Made by a program: the position numbers and the translations under genes. A stretch of 45,941 bases of DNA, taken from NCBI RefSeq assembly GCF_029024945.1, contig NZ_CP118977.1, forward strand, positions 1 through 45,941, written 5' to 3'. This document shows positions 1 through 7,926 of the stretch, in pieces. The notes under the pieces were generated by a model. It was given only the letters and a program-made list of their open reading frames with translations. It was not told the DNA's origin and made no database searches. This DNA comes from Staphylococcus succinus (GTDB lineage: Bacteria; Bacillota; Bacilli; Staphylococcales; Staphylococcaceae). Positions within the stretch are counted from its first letter, which is position 1; each line of letters begins with the position of its first letter.

Positions 1-546
1 TTAACGAGATTTTAGTTCGTCAGTTGTCATCCATTTATGATTTTTAACCATCTCATCGTTTTCTGTTGATTTATAATCCACCATATAAACGGTTGTTTTT
101 TCTACATCATCAATTTGAGCTTCTGCACCTTTCATACCAGGCATATGGTCAGCTTCTAATTTAACTGTATCACCTTTCTTGAATCCATTTTCAGGGGCAT
201 CTGCAACTTCCTCATTAACGACCCATTTGTGATTATTAACTTTTTCATCACCATTTGTAGGTGTGTAACTCACGACATAAGCATAGGTTTTGTAAGCACC
301 TTTAACTGTACCTTTAGCATTTTTCATACCAGGCATATGATCAGCTGTAATTGTTATTTTATCGTCCTTTTTATATTTACTGTCATCTGTACTTTTCATA
401 TTATCTGGGGCTTTACTTTCACTCTTATGATTCATATGTTTTTCTTGTTTTTGATCTTTAGAATTTTCTTCTTCTTCGTTACCAGTTGAACAAGCTGATA
501 ATACTAATCCTGAAGCTACTATAATTGAGCTCAATTTTTTCATCAT
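1..546 (-). CDS. copL: Copper-associated lipoprotein, YdhK/CopL family (DUF1541)
   Basis: An exported lipoprotein of 181 residues. Residues 1-19 form a type II signal peptide with the lipobox LSAC, predicting lipid attachment at Cys19. A low-complexity Lys/Glu/His linker follows, then two tandem repeats of about 60 residues, each containing ADHMPGMK and ending in NHKW. The His/Met-rich ADHMPGM motif suits copper binding outside the cell. It is the last gene of a copB-mco-copL unit, 19 bases after mco. In staphylococci lipoproteins of this family sit with copB and contribute to copper resistance. The start is supported by GGAG about 8 bases upstream. The stop codon abuts the window edge, so no terminator is visible. 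Confidence 0.86.
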   Translation of the reverse strand: MMKKLSSIIVASGLVLSACSTGNEEEENSKDQKQEKHMNHKSESKAPDNMKSTDDSKYKKDDKITITADHMPGMKNAKGTVKGAYKTYAYVVSYTPTNGDEKVNNHKWVVNEEVADAPENGFKKGDTVKLEADHMPGMKGAEAQIDDVEKTTVYMVDYKSTENDEMVKNHKWMTTDELKSR

Positions 547-565
547 ATTGAATTCTCCTTATAAA

Positions 566-1999
566 TTATTTTGTTACTTTTATTTGTCCCATCATTCCAT
601 TATCTTCATGCTCAAGTATGTGACAATGGAACATGTATGTCCCAGTATTTTTAAAAACCACTTCTATTTTGGCTTTTTGTCCAGGTTCCAGAGATATAAC
701 GTCTTTTTTGCCTCTCATATCTTCTGAAGGTTTCTTCCCATCCACTGATAAAACTTTAAATTGCGTTCCGTGGATATGGAACGGGTGCTTCATACCACCC
801 ATTTTATCTTTGACGTTTTCAATTTCCCAAGTTTCTTTCCGGTTTACCTTTTGTGTGAAATCTATTCTGTTAGGATCGAATTTTTTGCCATTAATAGTAA
901 CATTATCGTCCATACCTTCTAATTTGATTTTTTTATCTACTTTTGGAGTAGTGTCTTTGTTAGTACTTTTTTCTTTGTTAATAATTGGTAAAATTACTGT
1001 TTCATCATTATCAACAAGATTGACTTTTTCTTCTTTCATTTTAGATAAATCTATTACTATTTCTTTTCTTGCTGAAGGAGCTAAATTAATTTCTTTTAAC
1101 TTTTTAGTCTTTTCTAAATGGCCGCCTTCTGAAGCAATATATTCAAAACTTTGATTATTACTTAGCTTAAGATTTAAATCCCGAGCATTGGAGCCATTTA
1201 AAAGTCTCAAACGTATTTTTCCTTCTTTTGTTGTTAATTTAGGATCTACTTTCCCATTCACAAGGACTGTATCACCTTGAGTACCATCTTCATCTTTCGT
1301 TTTTGTATAATTTAATTTTTTAGATACAAATGTTTTATCTTGGATTATTATAGGCAAATCATTTTTCCCATAATTGCTAGGATAATTATTCTTTTTGTCA
1401 TCCTCTATATATAATAACCCTGATAAACCATTATAAACTTGTTTAGCTGTATTTGGGGAGGGGTGGGGATGATACCATAATGTAGCAGCCTCTTGTTTAA
1501 CCTCAAATTTTATTGTTTTTTCTTTTCCTGGTTTTATAACTTGAGAAGGGCCTCCATCCACTTTTCCATCTATTTCTAACCCATGCCAATGAAATGTTGT
1601 ATTTTCATCTAAGTTGTTGACTAACTTAATTTTAACCTTATCTCCTTTTTTTAATTTTAAAGTTGGCCCAAGTAAATTTCCATTGTATCCTAAAGTGTTA
1701 GAGAAATTACCTTTGTAAAATTCTGTCTTTCCTTTCTGCGCTTTTAATGTATAACTTTTATAACCATTGTTACCTTTTTTAGGATCTAAAACTTTGGGAA
1801 ATGTTATTTCATTTTTTCCTTGTGAAGAATTCAAATTTTTTCTTTCGTCATGACTTTTCATATCCATCATATCATTTCGCTTTTGATCATTTTCTTTCAT
1901 GTCCATCATGTTGTGCTTACCTTCTGCAAAAGTATCATTAGGAACCATAAACATTATAGAAAATAACGTAATTAAAATTGTGAACATTTTTTTATACAT
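566..1999 (-). CDS. mco: Multicopper oxidase Mco
   Basis: Secreted or surface multicopper oxidase of 477 residues, expected to oxidise Cu(I) to the less toxic Cu(II). A Sec signal peptide (about residues 1-25) is followed by a Met/His/Asp-rich stretch with two NMMDMK-like repeats, a possible extra copper site. The trinuclear and type 1 copper ligands are visible in order: HWHG, WYHPH, HPFHIHG near the C-terminus, and HCHILEHEDNGMM, which supplies the type 1 Cys, His and axial Met. The start has AGAGGT 8 bases upstream. It lies 14 bases downstream of copB, so co-transcription is likely. No broken motif is seen. Confidence 0.92.
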   Translation of the reverse strand: MYKKMFTILITLFSIMFMVPNDTFAEGKHNMMDMKENDQKRNDMMDMKSHDERKNLNSSQGKNEITFPKVLDPKKGNNGYKSYTLKAQKGKTEFYKGNFSNTLGYNGNLLGPTLKLKKGDKVKIKLVNNLDENTTFHWHGLEIDGKVDGGPSQVIKPGKEKTIKFEVKQEAATLWYHPHPSPNTAKQVYNGLSGLLYIEDDKKNNYPSNYGKNDLPIIIQDKTFVSKKLNYTKTKDEDGTQGDTVLVNGKVDPKLTTKEGKIRLRLLNGSNARDLNLKLSNNQSFEYIASEGGHLEKTKKLKEINLAPSARKEIVIDLSKMKEEKVNLVDNDETVILPIINKEKSTNKDTTPKVDKKIKLEGMDDNVTINGKKFDPNRIDFTQKVNRKETWEIENVKDKMGGMKHPFHIHGTQFKVLSVDGKKPSEDMRGKKDVISLEPGQKAKIEVVFKNTGTYMFHCHILEHEDNGMMGQIKVTK

Positions 2000-2013
2000 T
2001 ATATTTACCTCTT

Positions 2014-4059
2014 TTATTTTAATTTTAATGTAAATGCATTAATTGCTACGATGATCGTACTTAAAGACATAAGTATTGCACCCACAGCAGGTGATAATAT
2101 TAAACCAATAGAAGCTAATATACCAGCTGCAAGAGGAACTGCAATCACGTTATATCCTGCACCCCACCATAAATTTTGAACCATTTTTTTCATCGTATTT
2201 TTTGAAAGGGACAAAAAATTGATAATATCAGAAGGATTACTTTTAACGAGTATGACATCCCCCGATTCAACAGCTACATCTGTCCCTGCGCCAATTGCCA
2301 TACCAATATCTGCTCTAATAAGGCTTGGCGCATCATTGATACCATCACCAACCATCATGATTTTGCTACCATTGCTTTGATAATCTTGGATAATACTTTC
2401 TTTATCTTCGGGCATCAATTGCGCGTGGACATCACTAATACCTAATTCTTCAGCCACTGTTTGTGCCACTTCTTTATTATCGCCTGTAAGCATGACTGGC
2501 GTAATGTTTCTCGATAATAAATCCGAAACCATTTGTTTTGAACTTTCTTTAATTTTATCGCCTTGTGCAATAATACCAATAACTTGTCGGTCATGAATTA
2601 GATAACTAATAGAATTCCCTTGTTGAGCGAGATTCGTAAATTGTTCTTTATTATAATCAAAATTGCTTTTATCGAGATAAGAAACATTCACTATTTTGAG
2701 TTTTTTATTATCAACTGTGCCTTCTAAGCCTACACCTGGAATATTATTAACTTCTTGAGGAGTAGCATATGAAATATTTTTGCCTTTAGCAAAATCAACA
2801 ATACCAGTGGCAAGTGGATGATTAGAGTTACTTTCTAATGAAGTAAATAGACTCAATATTTCTTCATTATTTAGCTCGTTCGTAAAACTTTCATAGTGAT
2901 TCACTGAAAAGTTACCTTCAGTAAGTGTCCCAGTTTTATCCATCATGATGTAATCAATGTGTTGTGCGATTTCTACAGATTCTCTGTTTTTTATGATTAA
3001 ACCATTATGTGCGCCTATAGAAGTAGAACGTGCTGTAACTAAAGGTATTGCCAATCCCAATGCATGAGGACAAGCAATAACTAATACGGTTACAAGTCGT
3101 TCGAGTGCGAAATCAACGTTATTTTGAATAAGCATCCATACAATAAATGAAATCAGCCCAATTCCTACGGCAAAGTAAAACAAATAACCTGCGACTTTAT
3201 CCGAGAGGAGTTCAGCTTTTGACTTATCGTTTTGCGCTTGGTTAACAAGACCCATAACTTGAGATAGGTAGCCGTTTTCACCCGTAGCTGTCACTTTAAC
3301 TTGTACTGTGCCTGAACCATTAATTGAACCCCCAATAACATCATCATTATGAGTTTTATGAACTTTTTTTGATTCGCCAGTAACTAATGATTCATCAATT
3401 GATGTTTCTCCTTGAACAATGATTCCGTCTGTGGGTATACTTTCGCCTGCTCTGACTTCCACAATATCGTCAATATAAATATCTGATATTTTAACTTCTT
3501 CTCGTTGATTATTATCAATCAGTTTCACTGCAGTATTAGGTAAAAGTTCTGCCATTTTCTTCAGTGCATTGCCTGCATTACCTACTGCGTTCATTTCAAT
3601 CCAATGACCTAATAACATGATTAAAATTAAAGTCGCTAATTCCCAGAAAAAGTCCATTGTATGTGTGGATGAACCACTGAAATTATTCATATAAAAGGCG
3701 TATAAACTATAAATATAAGCAACTGAAATACCTAGAGCAACAAGCGTCATCATTCCAGGTTTTTTAGTTGAAATTTCATCTTTAGCCCCTGATAAAAATG
3801 GCTTTCCTCCATAAAAGAATAAAATAGTAGCAAGAATTAATACAATCCAATCTGACCCTGTAAATGAAAATTGAAACGGTAATTTAACCCCCATCATGGG
3901 TGATAAAATAATAATCGGTATCGCAAAAATCAAAGAAATAAAGAATTTACTTTTAAAATTCCCATGATGATGATGTGCATGATCGCCATGACTAGCGTGA
4001 TTCTCATGTTCTTGATGGCTATGATTCTCATGATTTTGATGTTTTTCATTATTCGGCAA
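2014..4059 (-). CDS. copB: Copper-exporting P1B-type ATPase CopB
   Basis: Membrane copper pump of 681 residues. The N-terminus is a His-rich metal-binding tail (HEN, HSH and HAHHHH runs in the first 35 residues) rather than a CxxC domain. Then come the A-domain TGES, the transmembrane motif CPHALG (Cys about residue 330) typical of CopB-type P1B-3 pumps, DKTGT with the phosphorylated Asp, and the GDGINDAP hinge. I choose a TTG start at 4059 because AGGAGG lies exactly 7 bases before it. The longer reading from 4119 would begin inside the promoter. First gene of copB-mco-copL. Confidence 0.92.
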   Translation of the reverse strand: MPNNEKHQNHENHSHQEHENHASHGDHAHHHHGNFKSKFFISLIFAIPIIILSPMMGVKLPFQFSFTGSDWIVLILATILFFYGGKPFLSGAKDEISTKKPGMMTLVALGISVAYIYSLYAFYMNNFSGSSTHTMDFFWELATLILIMLLGHWIEMNAVGNAGNALKKMAELLPNTAVKLIDNNQREEVKISDIYIDDIVEVRAGESIPTDGIIVQGETSIDESLVTGESKKVHKTHNDDVIGGSINGSGTVQVKVTATGENGYLSQVMGLVNQAQNDKSKAELLSDKVAGYLFYFAVGIGLISFIVWMLIQNNVDFALERLVTVLVIACPHALGLAIPLVTARSTSIGAHNGLIIKNRESVEIAQHIDYIMMDKTGTLTEGNFSVNHYESFTNELNNEEILSLFTSLESNSNHPLATGIVDFAKGKNISYATPQEVNNIPGVGLEGTVDNKKLKIVNVSYLDKSNFDYNKEQFTNLAQQGNSISYLIHDRQVIGIIAQGDKIKESSKQMVSDLLSRNITPVMLTGDNKEVAQTVAEELGISDVHAQLMPEDKESIIQDYQSNGSKIMMVGDGINDAPSLIRADIGMAIGAGTDVAVESGDVILVKSNPSDIINFLSLSKNTMKKMVQNLWWGAGYNVIAVPLAAGILASIGLILSPAVGAILMSLSTIIVAINAFTLKLK

Positions 4060-4109
4060 AATAAAACCTCCTAATTTTATATTTTTAGAGATAGTAATAA
4101 GATAATGTG

Positions 4110-4138
4110 AGTATAACATATACCCCCTGGACGTATAT
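4110..4138 (-). promoter_or_regulatory. Probable copB promoter with CsoR-like operator
   Basis: Reading toward copB, a -10 TATACT occupies 4115-4110. Upstream of it, 4118-4138 holds a GC-cored imperfect palindrome (ATATACGTCCAGGGGGTATAT on the minus strand). A run of G flanked by TATA halves resembles operators of copper-sensing CsoR repressors in Gram-positives. No csoR or copY gene is in the window, so a chromosomal regulator would have to act here. Confidence 0.5.
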
Positions 4139-4202
4139 ATTATTTAGTATTTTTTATTTTTCAGCGTTCAGAAAATTTGATAGCCATTTAAATAGAAACT
4201 TT

Positions 4203-4310
4203 AGTCTTGGTTTGTCCATCGCCAAAGAAATTGTGGCATTGCATGGGGGAATATTGAAGTTGAGAGCAAACTAGGCAAAGGCGCTGGTTTTATACTTGAT
4301 ATCCTGATTA
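4203..4310 (+). pseudogene. C-terminal fragment of a sensor histidine kinase
   Basis: The plus strand reads SLGLSIAKEIVALHGG, the G2 box region of a histidine-kinase ATPase domain. A one-base shift near 4250 then gives IEVESKLGKGAGFIL, the usual end of that domain. No start, HisKA domain or membrane part is present, so this is a decayed tail. It lies upstream of the copper operon in the opposite orientation. It may be the relic of a metal-responsive two-component system, but the target cannot be told from this fragment. The remainder of 4311-4430 holds nothing recognisable. Confidence 0.6.
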
Positions 4311-4430
4311 TCATTATGACTGTGGTAAACCGACGTCCAAGAGGTATATTCATATTGCTGGGTTAAATTGCTGTGTTTCCAGGCACATACTTATTTTATA
4401 TTCGTTTCTTTAGTTGCAAGAAATAAAAAC

Positions 4431-4464
4431 GTGGCACATGGGGGCTTTATCTCCAATGTGCCAC
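4431..4464 (-). terminator. Rho-independent terminator after the Cys-rich protein gene
   Basis: Nine-base perfect stem (GTGGCACAT at 4431-4439 with ATGTGCCAC at 4456-4464). In the minus direction it is followed by GTTTTTATTT, so it ends the transcript of the gene at 4487-4813. Confidence 0.75.
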
Positions 4465-4486
4465 TCCTTATATTATTTGGTTTTGT

Positions 4487-4813
4487 TTACGCGATTTCTT
4501 TACAAGCTTCTACACATTTAAAGCACGTCTCTGCACAATTTTGACAATGGTCATGGTTATGCTTCTGACATTCATTACCACATGCTCCGCATACTTTGGC
4601 GCATATTGTCGCCAAATCAGAAGCAAATGGTGAATTTCTTGTTAGCGATTGTTCTAAAAATGCACAGATGTCTGCGCATTCACGATCCAGACGGATGCAC
4701 TCTGCCATCATTGTCATGTCTTTTTCCTTCAAACAGGCATCGTAACAATGATTACACGCTTCCATACATTCATGTAGCGTTTGAACCAGATTGTAATATT
4801 GTTTATCAGTCAT
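4487..4813 (-). CDS. Cys-rich four-helix copper-storage-like protein (Csp/DUF326)
   Basis: A 108-residue soluble protein with 16 cysteines, arranged mostly as CxxxC and CxxC pairs along predicted helices (for example Cys16, 20, 23, 27 and a C-terminal cluster from about residue 72). This pattern matches the Csp family, four-helix bundles that line their core with thiols and store many Cu(I) ions. There is no signal peptide, as in cytosolic Csp3-type members. The ATG at 4813 is preceded by GGAGGT at a 7-base spacing, which decides the start over an upstream in-frame codon. It is a single gene with its own terminator, between the copper module and sin. The role in Cu(I) buffering is inferred from family and context. 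Confidence 0.8.
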   Translation of the reverse strand: MTDKQYYNLVQTLHECMEACNHCYDACLKEKDMTMMAECIRLDRECADICAFLEQSLTRNSPFASDLATICAKVCGACGNECQKHNHDHCQNCAETCFKCVEACKEIA

Positions 4814-4935
4814 TTGATACACCTCCAATGAAATCTAAATCTCTTAAATTAATTCCCATTCTATTTAGTAAATAAACCGATAATTGCTGAACTCCATAGA
4901 AACTGCGCAGGATTTTAATATCAAATGTACTTCTC

Positions 4936-5541
4936 TTAATATTTTCTTTCTTTTTTAATTCTGTATATAGTTTGCCTTGTTATACCGACTTTTTTAGCTA
5001 TCTTACTAATTGACATTTCTTTATTCAGTAGTTCAACAATACGATAATAAACAAGTCTTTTTTGAGGGTCTTTAGCATCGGGAGAATACAGAACAGGTCT
5101 TCCTTTATAAATACCTTTTTCTTTGACTACTTTAATACCTTGAGCTTGTCGACGTTTACTTTCATTTCTTTCTTGTTCTGAAATCATTGCCAATATTTGA
5201 ATGATTAAATCTTTCATAAACTTATCTAGTAATGGATTACCAATCACTTCATTCATCATGGGTAAACTCGTTATCATTAATTGAACTTCTTTATCTTTTA
5301 AATAATTAACTGTTTGGATTATTTCATCGTAATTTCTTCCTAGTCTATCAATAGACTCAATAATTAAACGATCTCCCATTCTTAAAAAATTTAATACTTC
5401 TTGAAATACAGGTCGATTTTCTATAGATTTCCCTGATTGTTTTTCAGTGAAGATTTTCTCAGCACCAAAAGATTGCAAATTTTCAATTTGTCTATCCAAA
5501 TTTTGATCAACGGTAGAAACTCTTGCATATCCAACTATCAT
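4936..5541 (-). CDS. sin: Sin serine recombinase (multimer/cointegrate resolution)
   Basis: A 201-residue small serine recombinase. The N-terminus MIVGYARVS places the catalytic Ser at position 9; IDRLGR supplies the catalytic arginines, and the C-terminal helix-turn-helix ends with ISKIAKKVGITRQTIYRIK. The central stretch (SLPMMNEVIGNPLLDKF) is the recognisable signature of staphylococcal Sin rather than Tn3-type resolvases. Sin acts at a two-site res located just upstream of its gene, with a host HU-like protein, and resolves plasmid dimers. The ATG at 5541 has AAAGGGTG upstream; the three codons before it lie inside that site. It is probably plasmid maintenance rather than metal resistance. 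Confidence 0.92.
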   Translation of the reverse strand: MIVGYARVSTVDQNLDRQIENLQSFGAEKIFTEKQSGKSIENRPVFQEVLNFLRMGDRLIIESIDRLGRNYDEIIQTVNYLKDKEVQLMITSLPMMNEVIGNPLLDKFMKDLIIQILAMISEQERNESKRRQAQGIKVVKEKGIYKGRPVLYSPDAKDPQKRLVYYRIVELLNKEMSISKIAKKVGITRQTIYRIKKERKY

Positions 5542-5623
5542 TTTTAACACCCTTTCTCATACACCCTAATCATACAAACGAATGTAGCATGTCAATTTAC
5601 TTGCTATATGAGAATTTTTTAAC
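5542..5623. promoter_or_regulatory. Probable Sin res site and sin promoter region
   Basis: About 80 bases between sin and the next terminator. They hold spaced CATAC repeats (TCATACACCCTAATCATAC) and AT-rich tracts. By position this is where the Sin res site (sites I and II) is expected. I cannot define the crossover point from sequence alone. Confidence 0.42.
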
Positions 5624-5682
5624 TTTATAAATAAGAAAGAGAAGTACAAATATTAGTTGTACTTCTCTTTCTTATTTATAAA
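5624..5682. terminator. Long bidirectional terminator hairpin
   Basis: Perfect 26-base stem (5624-5649 with 5657-5682) around a 7-base loop. It overlaps the tauE stop codon at 5676-5678. It ends tauE transcription and shields the sin region. Confidence 0.85.
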
Positions 5683-6431
5683 ACAATTTGAATAATCGCA
5701 ATAATAATTAAAATACTGATGATCCACTTTTGTACAAAACTAGGGACTTTTTTACCTAATTTTAAACCTAACGGAGCGAAAATAATACTCCCTATTATTA
5801 AAAATAACGCATCTTCTAAAGGAATGTAACCTTGTATAAGTTTAATGATAAAGGCGCCAATTGAAGATATAAAAGCAATTACTATACTATTAGCAACCAC
5901 CGTATTCATTGGTAATTTGAATAAAACTAATAATATAGGAATAATAATAAAGGCGCCGCCTGCTCCAACTATACCCGAAATGATGCCAACAAAAAGACCC
6001 ACAATAACCAATAAAGGCTTATTAAAGGAAGATTGGTCTGAACTAGGTTTTACGTTAATAAACATTAATATTAATGCAAGTAAAGCAATGATAATATACA
6101 CCATATTTACAAATGTAGCATCAAATAAATTTGCTAGCAAAGCCCCTAACATGCTCCCTATAATCATACCTCCTCCCATATAAAGGACCAACTGGGGTGA
6201 GAATTCTGGTTTTTTTCTTGCTTTCAAAGAGCCACTTAAGGTACTGAAAAAGACTTGGCTAGAAGTAAGTCCTGATGCGATATACGCGCTATATGCAGGA
6301 GCCCCAAATAGTGGCGGTAACAATAAAATGGCTGGGTAAATAATAATAGCGCCACCTATACCTACTAGACCAGATATAAATCCTCCGAACACTCCGATGA
6401 GCAACATAATGATAATATTTATAATATCCAT
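5676..6431 (-). CDS. tauE: TauE/SafE-family sulfite/thiosulfonate exporter of the cst operon
   Basis: Integral membrane protein of 251 residues with about eight hydrophobic helices arranged as two homologous halves. Each half starts with a glycine-rich segment (GGFISGLVGIGGA near residue 17, GIISGIVGAGGA near residue 154), the hallmark of TauE/SafE transporters. Its start overlaps the cstR stop by one base, so the two are translationally coupled. In Staphylococcus aureus the same gene order belongs to the CstR-controlled sulfide/persulfide detoxification operon, where this protein is thought to export sulfite or related oxidised sulfur made by CstB. The substrate is inferred from that operon. 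Confidence 0.86.
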   Translation of the reverse strand: MDIINIIIMLLIGVFGGFISGLVGIGGAIIIYPAILLLPPLFGAPAYSAYIASGLTSSQVFFSTLSGSLKARKKPEFSPQLVLYMGGGMIIGSMLGALLANLFDATFVNMVYIIIALLALILMFINVKPSSDQSSFNKPLLVIVGLFVGIISGIVGAGGAFIIIPILLVLFKLPMNTVVANSIVIAFISSIGAFIIKLIQGYIPLEDALFLIIGSIIFAPLGLKLGKKVPSFVQKWIISILIIIAIIQIVL

Positions 6432-6691
6432 TATTTACTTTTCACCAATAAGTTAACAGCTTCATTAATGATTTCTTGTGAATCTTCATTGTTGTCATCA
6501 GCTGAATTGACGCATTCAATTAAATTTTCGCTAATAATAATCCCCATTAATCTTTGTAATGAACTTTTTGAAGCACTAAGTTGCGTAATCACATCTTTAC
6601 AATGCTTTTCTTCTTCCATCATTTTTACAACGCCATTTAATTGCCCTTGTACTCTATTAATACGATTGATCATGTTTTTATCATAATTCAT
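6431..6691 (-). CDS. cstR: Persulfide-sensing repressor CstR (CsoR family)
   Basis: An 86-residue all-helical DUF156/CsoR-family repressor. The N-terminal helix carries the family signature RINRVQGQLNGVVKMMEEEK. The two reactive cysteines, Cys31 in KHCKDV and Cys60 in LIECVN, are present. The copper-binding His-Cys pair of CsoR is absent, which points to persulfide sensing as in S. aureus CstR: the two thiols form di- or trisulfide links and release DNA. The start at 6691 is chosen because GGAGG lies 8 bases before it and the product then has the usual length. It is divergent to cstA and followed by tauE. Confidence 0.92.
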   Translation of the reverse strand: MNYDKNMINRINRVQGQLNGVVKMMEEEKHCKDVITQLSASKSSLQRLMGIIISENLIECVNSADDNNEDSQEIINEAVNLLVKSK

Positions 6692-6724
6692 AGTAATTTC
6701 CTCCACTTTTAATTGAATAGAGTC

Positions 6725-6812
6725 ATAATAATAAATTAAAACAAGTTTGTCAAATACGTGCGGGGGTATTTGACAAAAAGAGTTATATCTTTTAACATAC
6801 CCTTATAGGTAT
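6725..6812. promoter_or_regulatory. Divergent cstR/cstA promoters with two CstR operators
   Basis: Leftward promoter: TTGACA (6753-6748), 17-base spacer, TATTAT (6730-6725). Rightward promoter: TTGACA (6770-6775), 17-base spacer, TAACAT (6793-6798). Both -35 boxes lie inside one 12-base-arm inverted repeat (6746-6757 and 6766-6777) whose spacer is G-rich. A second operator, ATACCCTTATAGGTAT at 6797-6812, overlaps the rightward -10. One repressor could therefore shut both promoters together. Confidence 0.85.
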
Positions 6813-6828
6813 TTAACAGGAGGTTATT

Positions 6829-7896
6829 ATGAAACAATATAATGAAAAACATATTAATGATTTAAGTAAATCAGAATTAGAAAAATTAACTTCTCAAGGT
6901 CAATTGATTGATGTAAGAACACAAGAAGAATATGAATTGGGGCACATCAATGGTTCCACACTGCATCCTGTAGATGAGATTGAGTCGTTCAATAAAGACA
7001 AAAATAAAACCTATTATGTACACTGTAAAAGTGGTAACAGAAGTGCTAAAGCTAGTAAATATTTAGCTGAACAAGGTTATGACGTTGTAAATTTAGACGG
7101 CGGCTATAAAGCTTATGAAGAAAAAAACGTCAGCGATGATACAAAAGAAGAAAACACAAATGTAGAAATTAAAGCAGAGCGTAAACAATTAAACTATAGT
7201 GGTCTTCAATGTCCAGGCCCTATTGTAAATATCAGTAAAGAAGTAAAAAATATTCAAGAAGGTGACCAAATTGAGGTTACAGTCACAGATCCAGGATTCG
7301 CAAGTGATATTAAAAGCTGGGCGAAACAAACGGGACACACATTAGTAAAACTTGATGGGGGTGACAATGAAATTAAAGCGATTATTCAAAAAGAACAACC
7401 CAAAGATTTAGAAGTGAGTCATACGTCTAAAGGCACTACAATTGTACTATTTAGTGGAGAATTAGATAAAGCAGTGGCAGCAATGATTATTGCGAATGGT
7501 GCTAAAGCTGCAGGAAGAGATGTAACCATCTTTTTCACTTTCTGGGGACTTAACGCGTTGAAAAAAGCGCAAACAGCTAACGTTAAAAAGAAAGGTATCG
7601 CAAAAATGTTTGATTTTATGTTGCCAAAAACACCCTTGAAAATGCCACTCTCTAAAATGAATATGTTCGGTTTAGGTAATATCATGATGCGCTACGTAAT
7701 GAAAAAGAAAAATGTTGATTCATTACCATCACTTATCGACCAAGCAATCGACCAAGATATCAAATTAATCGCATGTACGATGAGCATGGATGTCATGGGC
7801 ATTAAGAAAGAAGAATTAAGAGACGAAGTTGAGTACGGCGGTGTAGGCACTTATATAGGTGATACTGAAAACGCGAGTCATAATTTATTTATTTAA
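6829..7896 (+). CDS. cstA: CstA multidomain sulfurtransferase (rhodanese-TusA-DsrE)
   Basis: A 355-residue cytosolic fusion. Residues about 10-98 are a rhodanese with the active loop HCKSGNRS (Cys66). Residues about 120-190 are a TusA-like domain with LQCPGP (Cys128). Residues about 200-355 form a DsrE/F-like domain with IACTMS near the end. The three thiols are expected to relay persulfide sulfur. In S. aureus CstA reacts with persulfides and works beside CstB. The start has AGGAGG 6 bases upstream and follows the operator directly. The gap of 30 bases to cstB implies one transcript. Confidence 0.93.
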   Translation: MKQYNEKHINDLSKSELEKLTSQGQLIDVRTQEEYELGHINGSTLHPVDEIESFNKDKNKTYYVHCKSGNRSAKASKYLAEQGYDVVNLDGGYKAYEEKNVSDDTKEENTNVEIKAERKQLNYSGLQCPGPIVNISKEVKNIQEGDQIEVTVTDPGFASDIKSWAKQTGHTLVKLDGGDNEIKAIIQKEQPKDLEVSHTSKGTTIVLFSGELDKAVAAMIIANGAKAAGRDVTIFFTFWGLNALKKAQTANVKKKGIAKMFDFMLPKTPLKMPLSKMNMFGLGNIMMRYVMKKKNVDSLPSLIDQAIDQDIKLIACTMSMDVMGIKKEELRDEVEYGGVGTYIGDTENASHNLFI

Positions 7897-7926
7897 TTAA
7901 ATCTATTAAAATAAGGAGTTCTTTAT

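Noticed and set aside
6431..6691. CstR considered as the copper repressor CsoR
   Set aside because: Only the two reactive cysteines are present without the CsoR His-Cys copper site, and the neighbours are cst genes.
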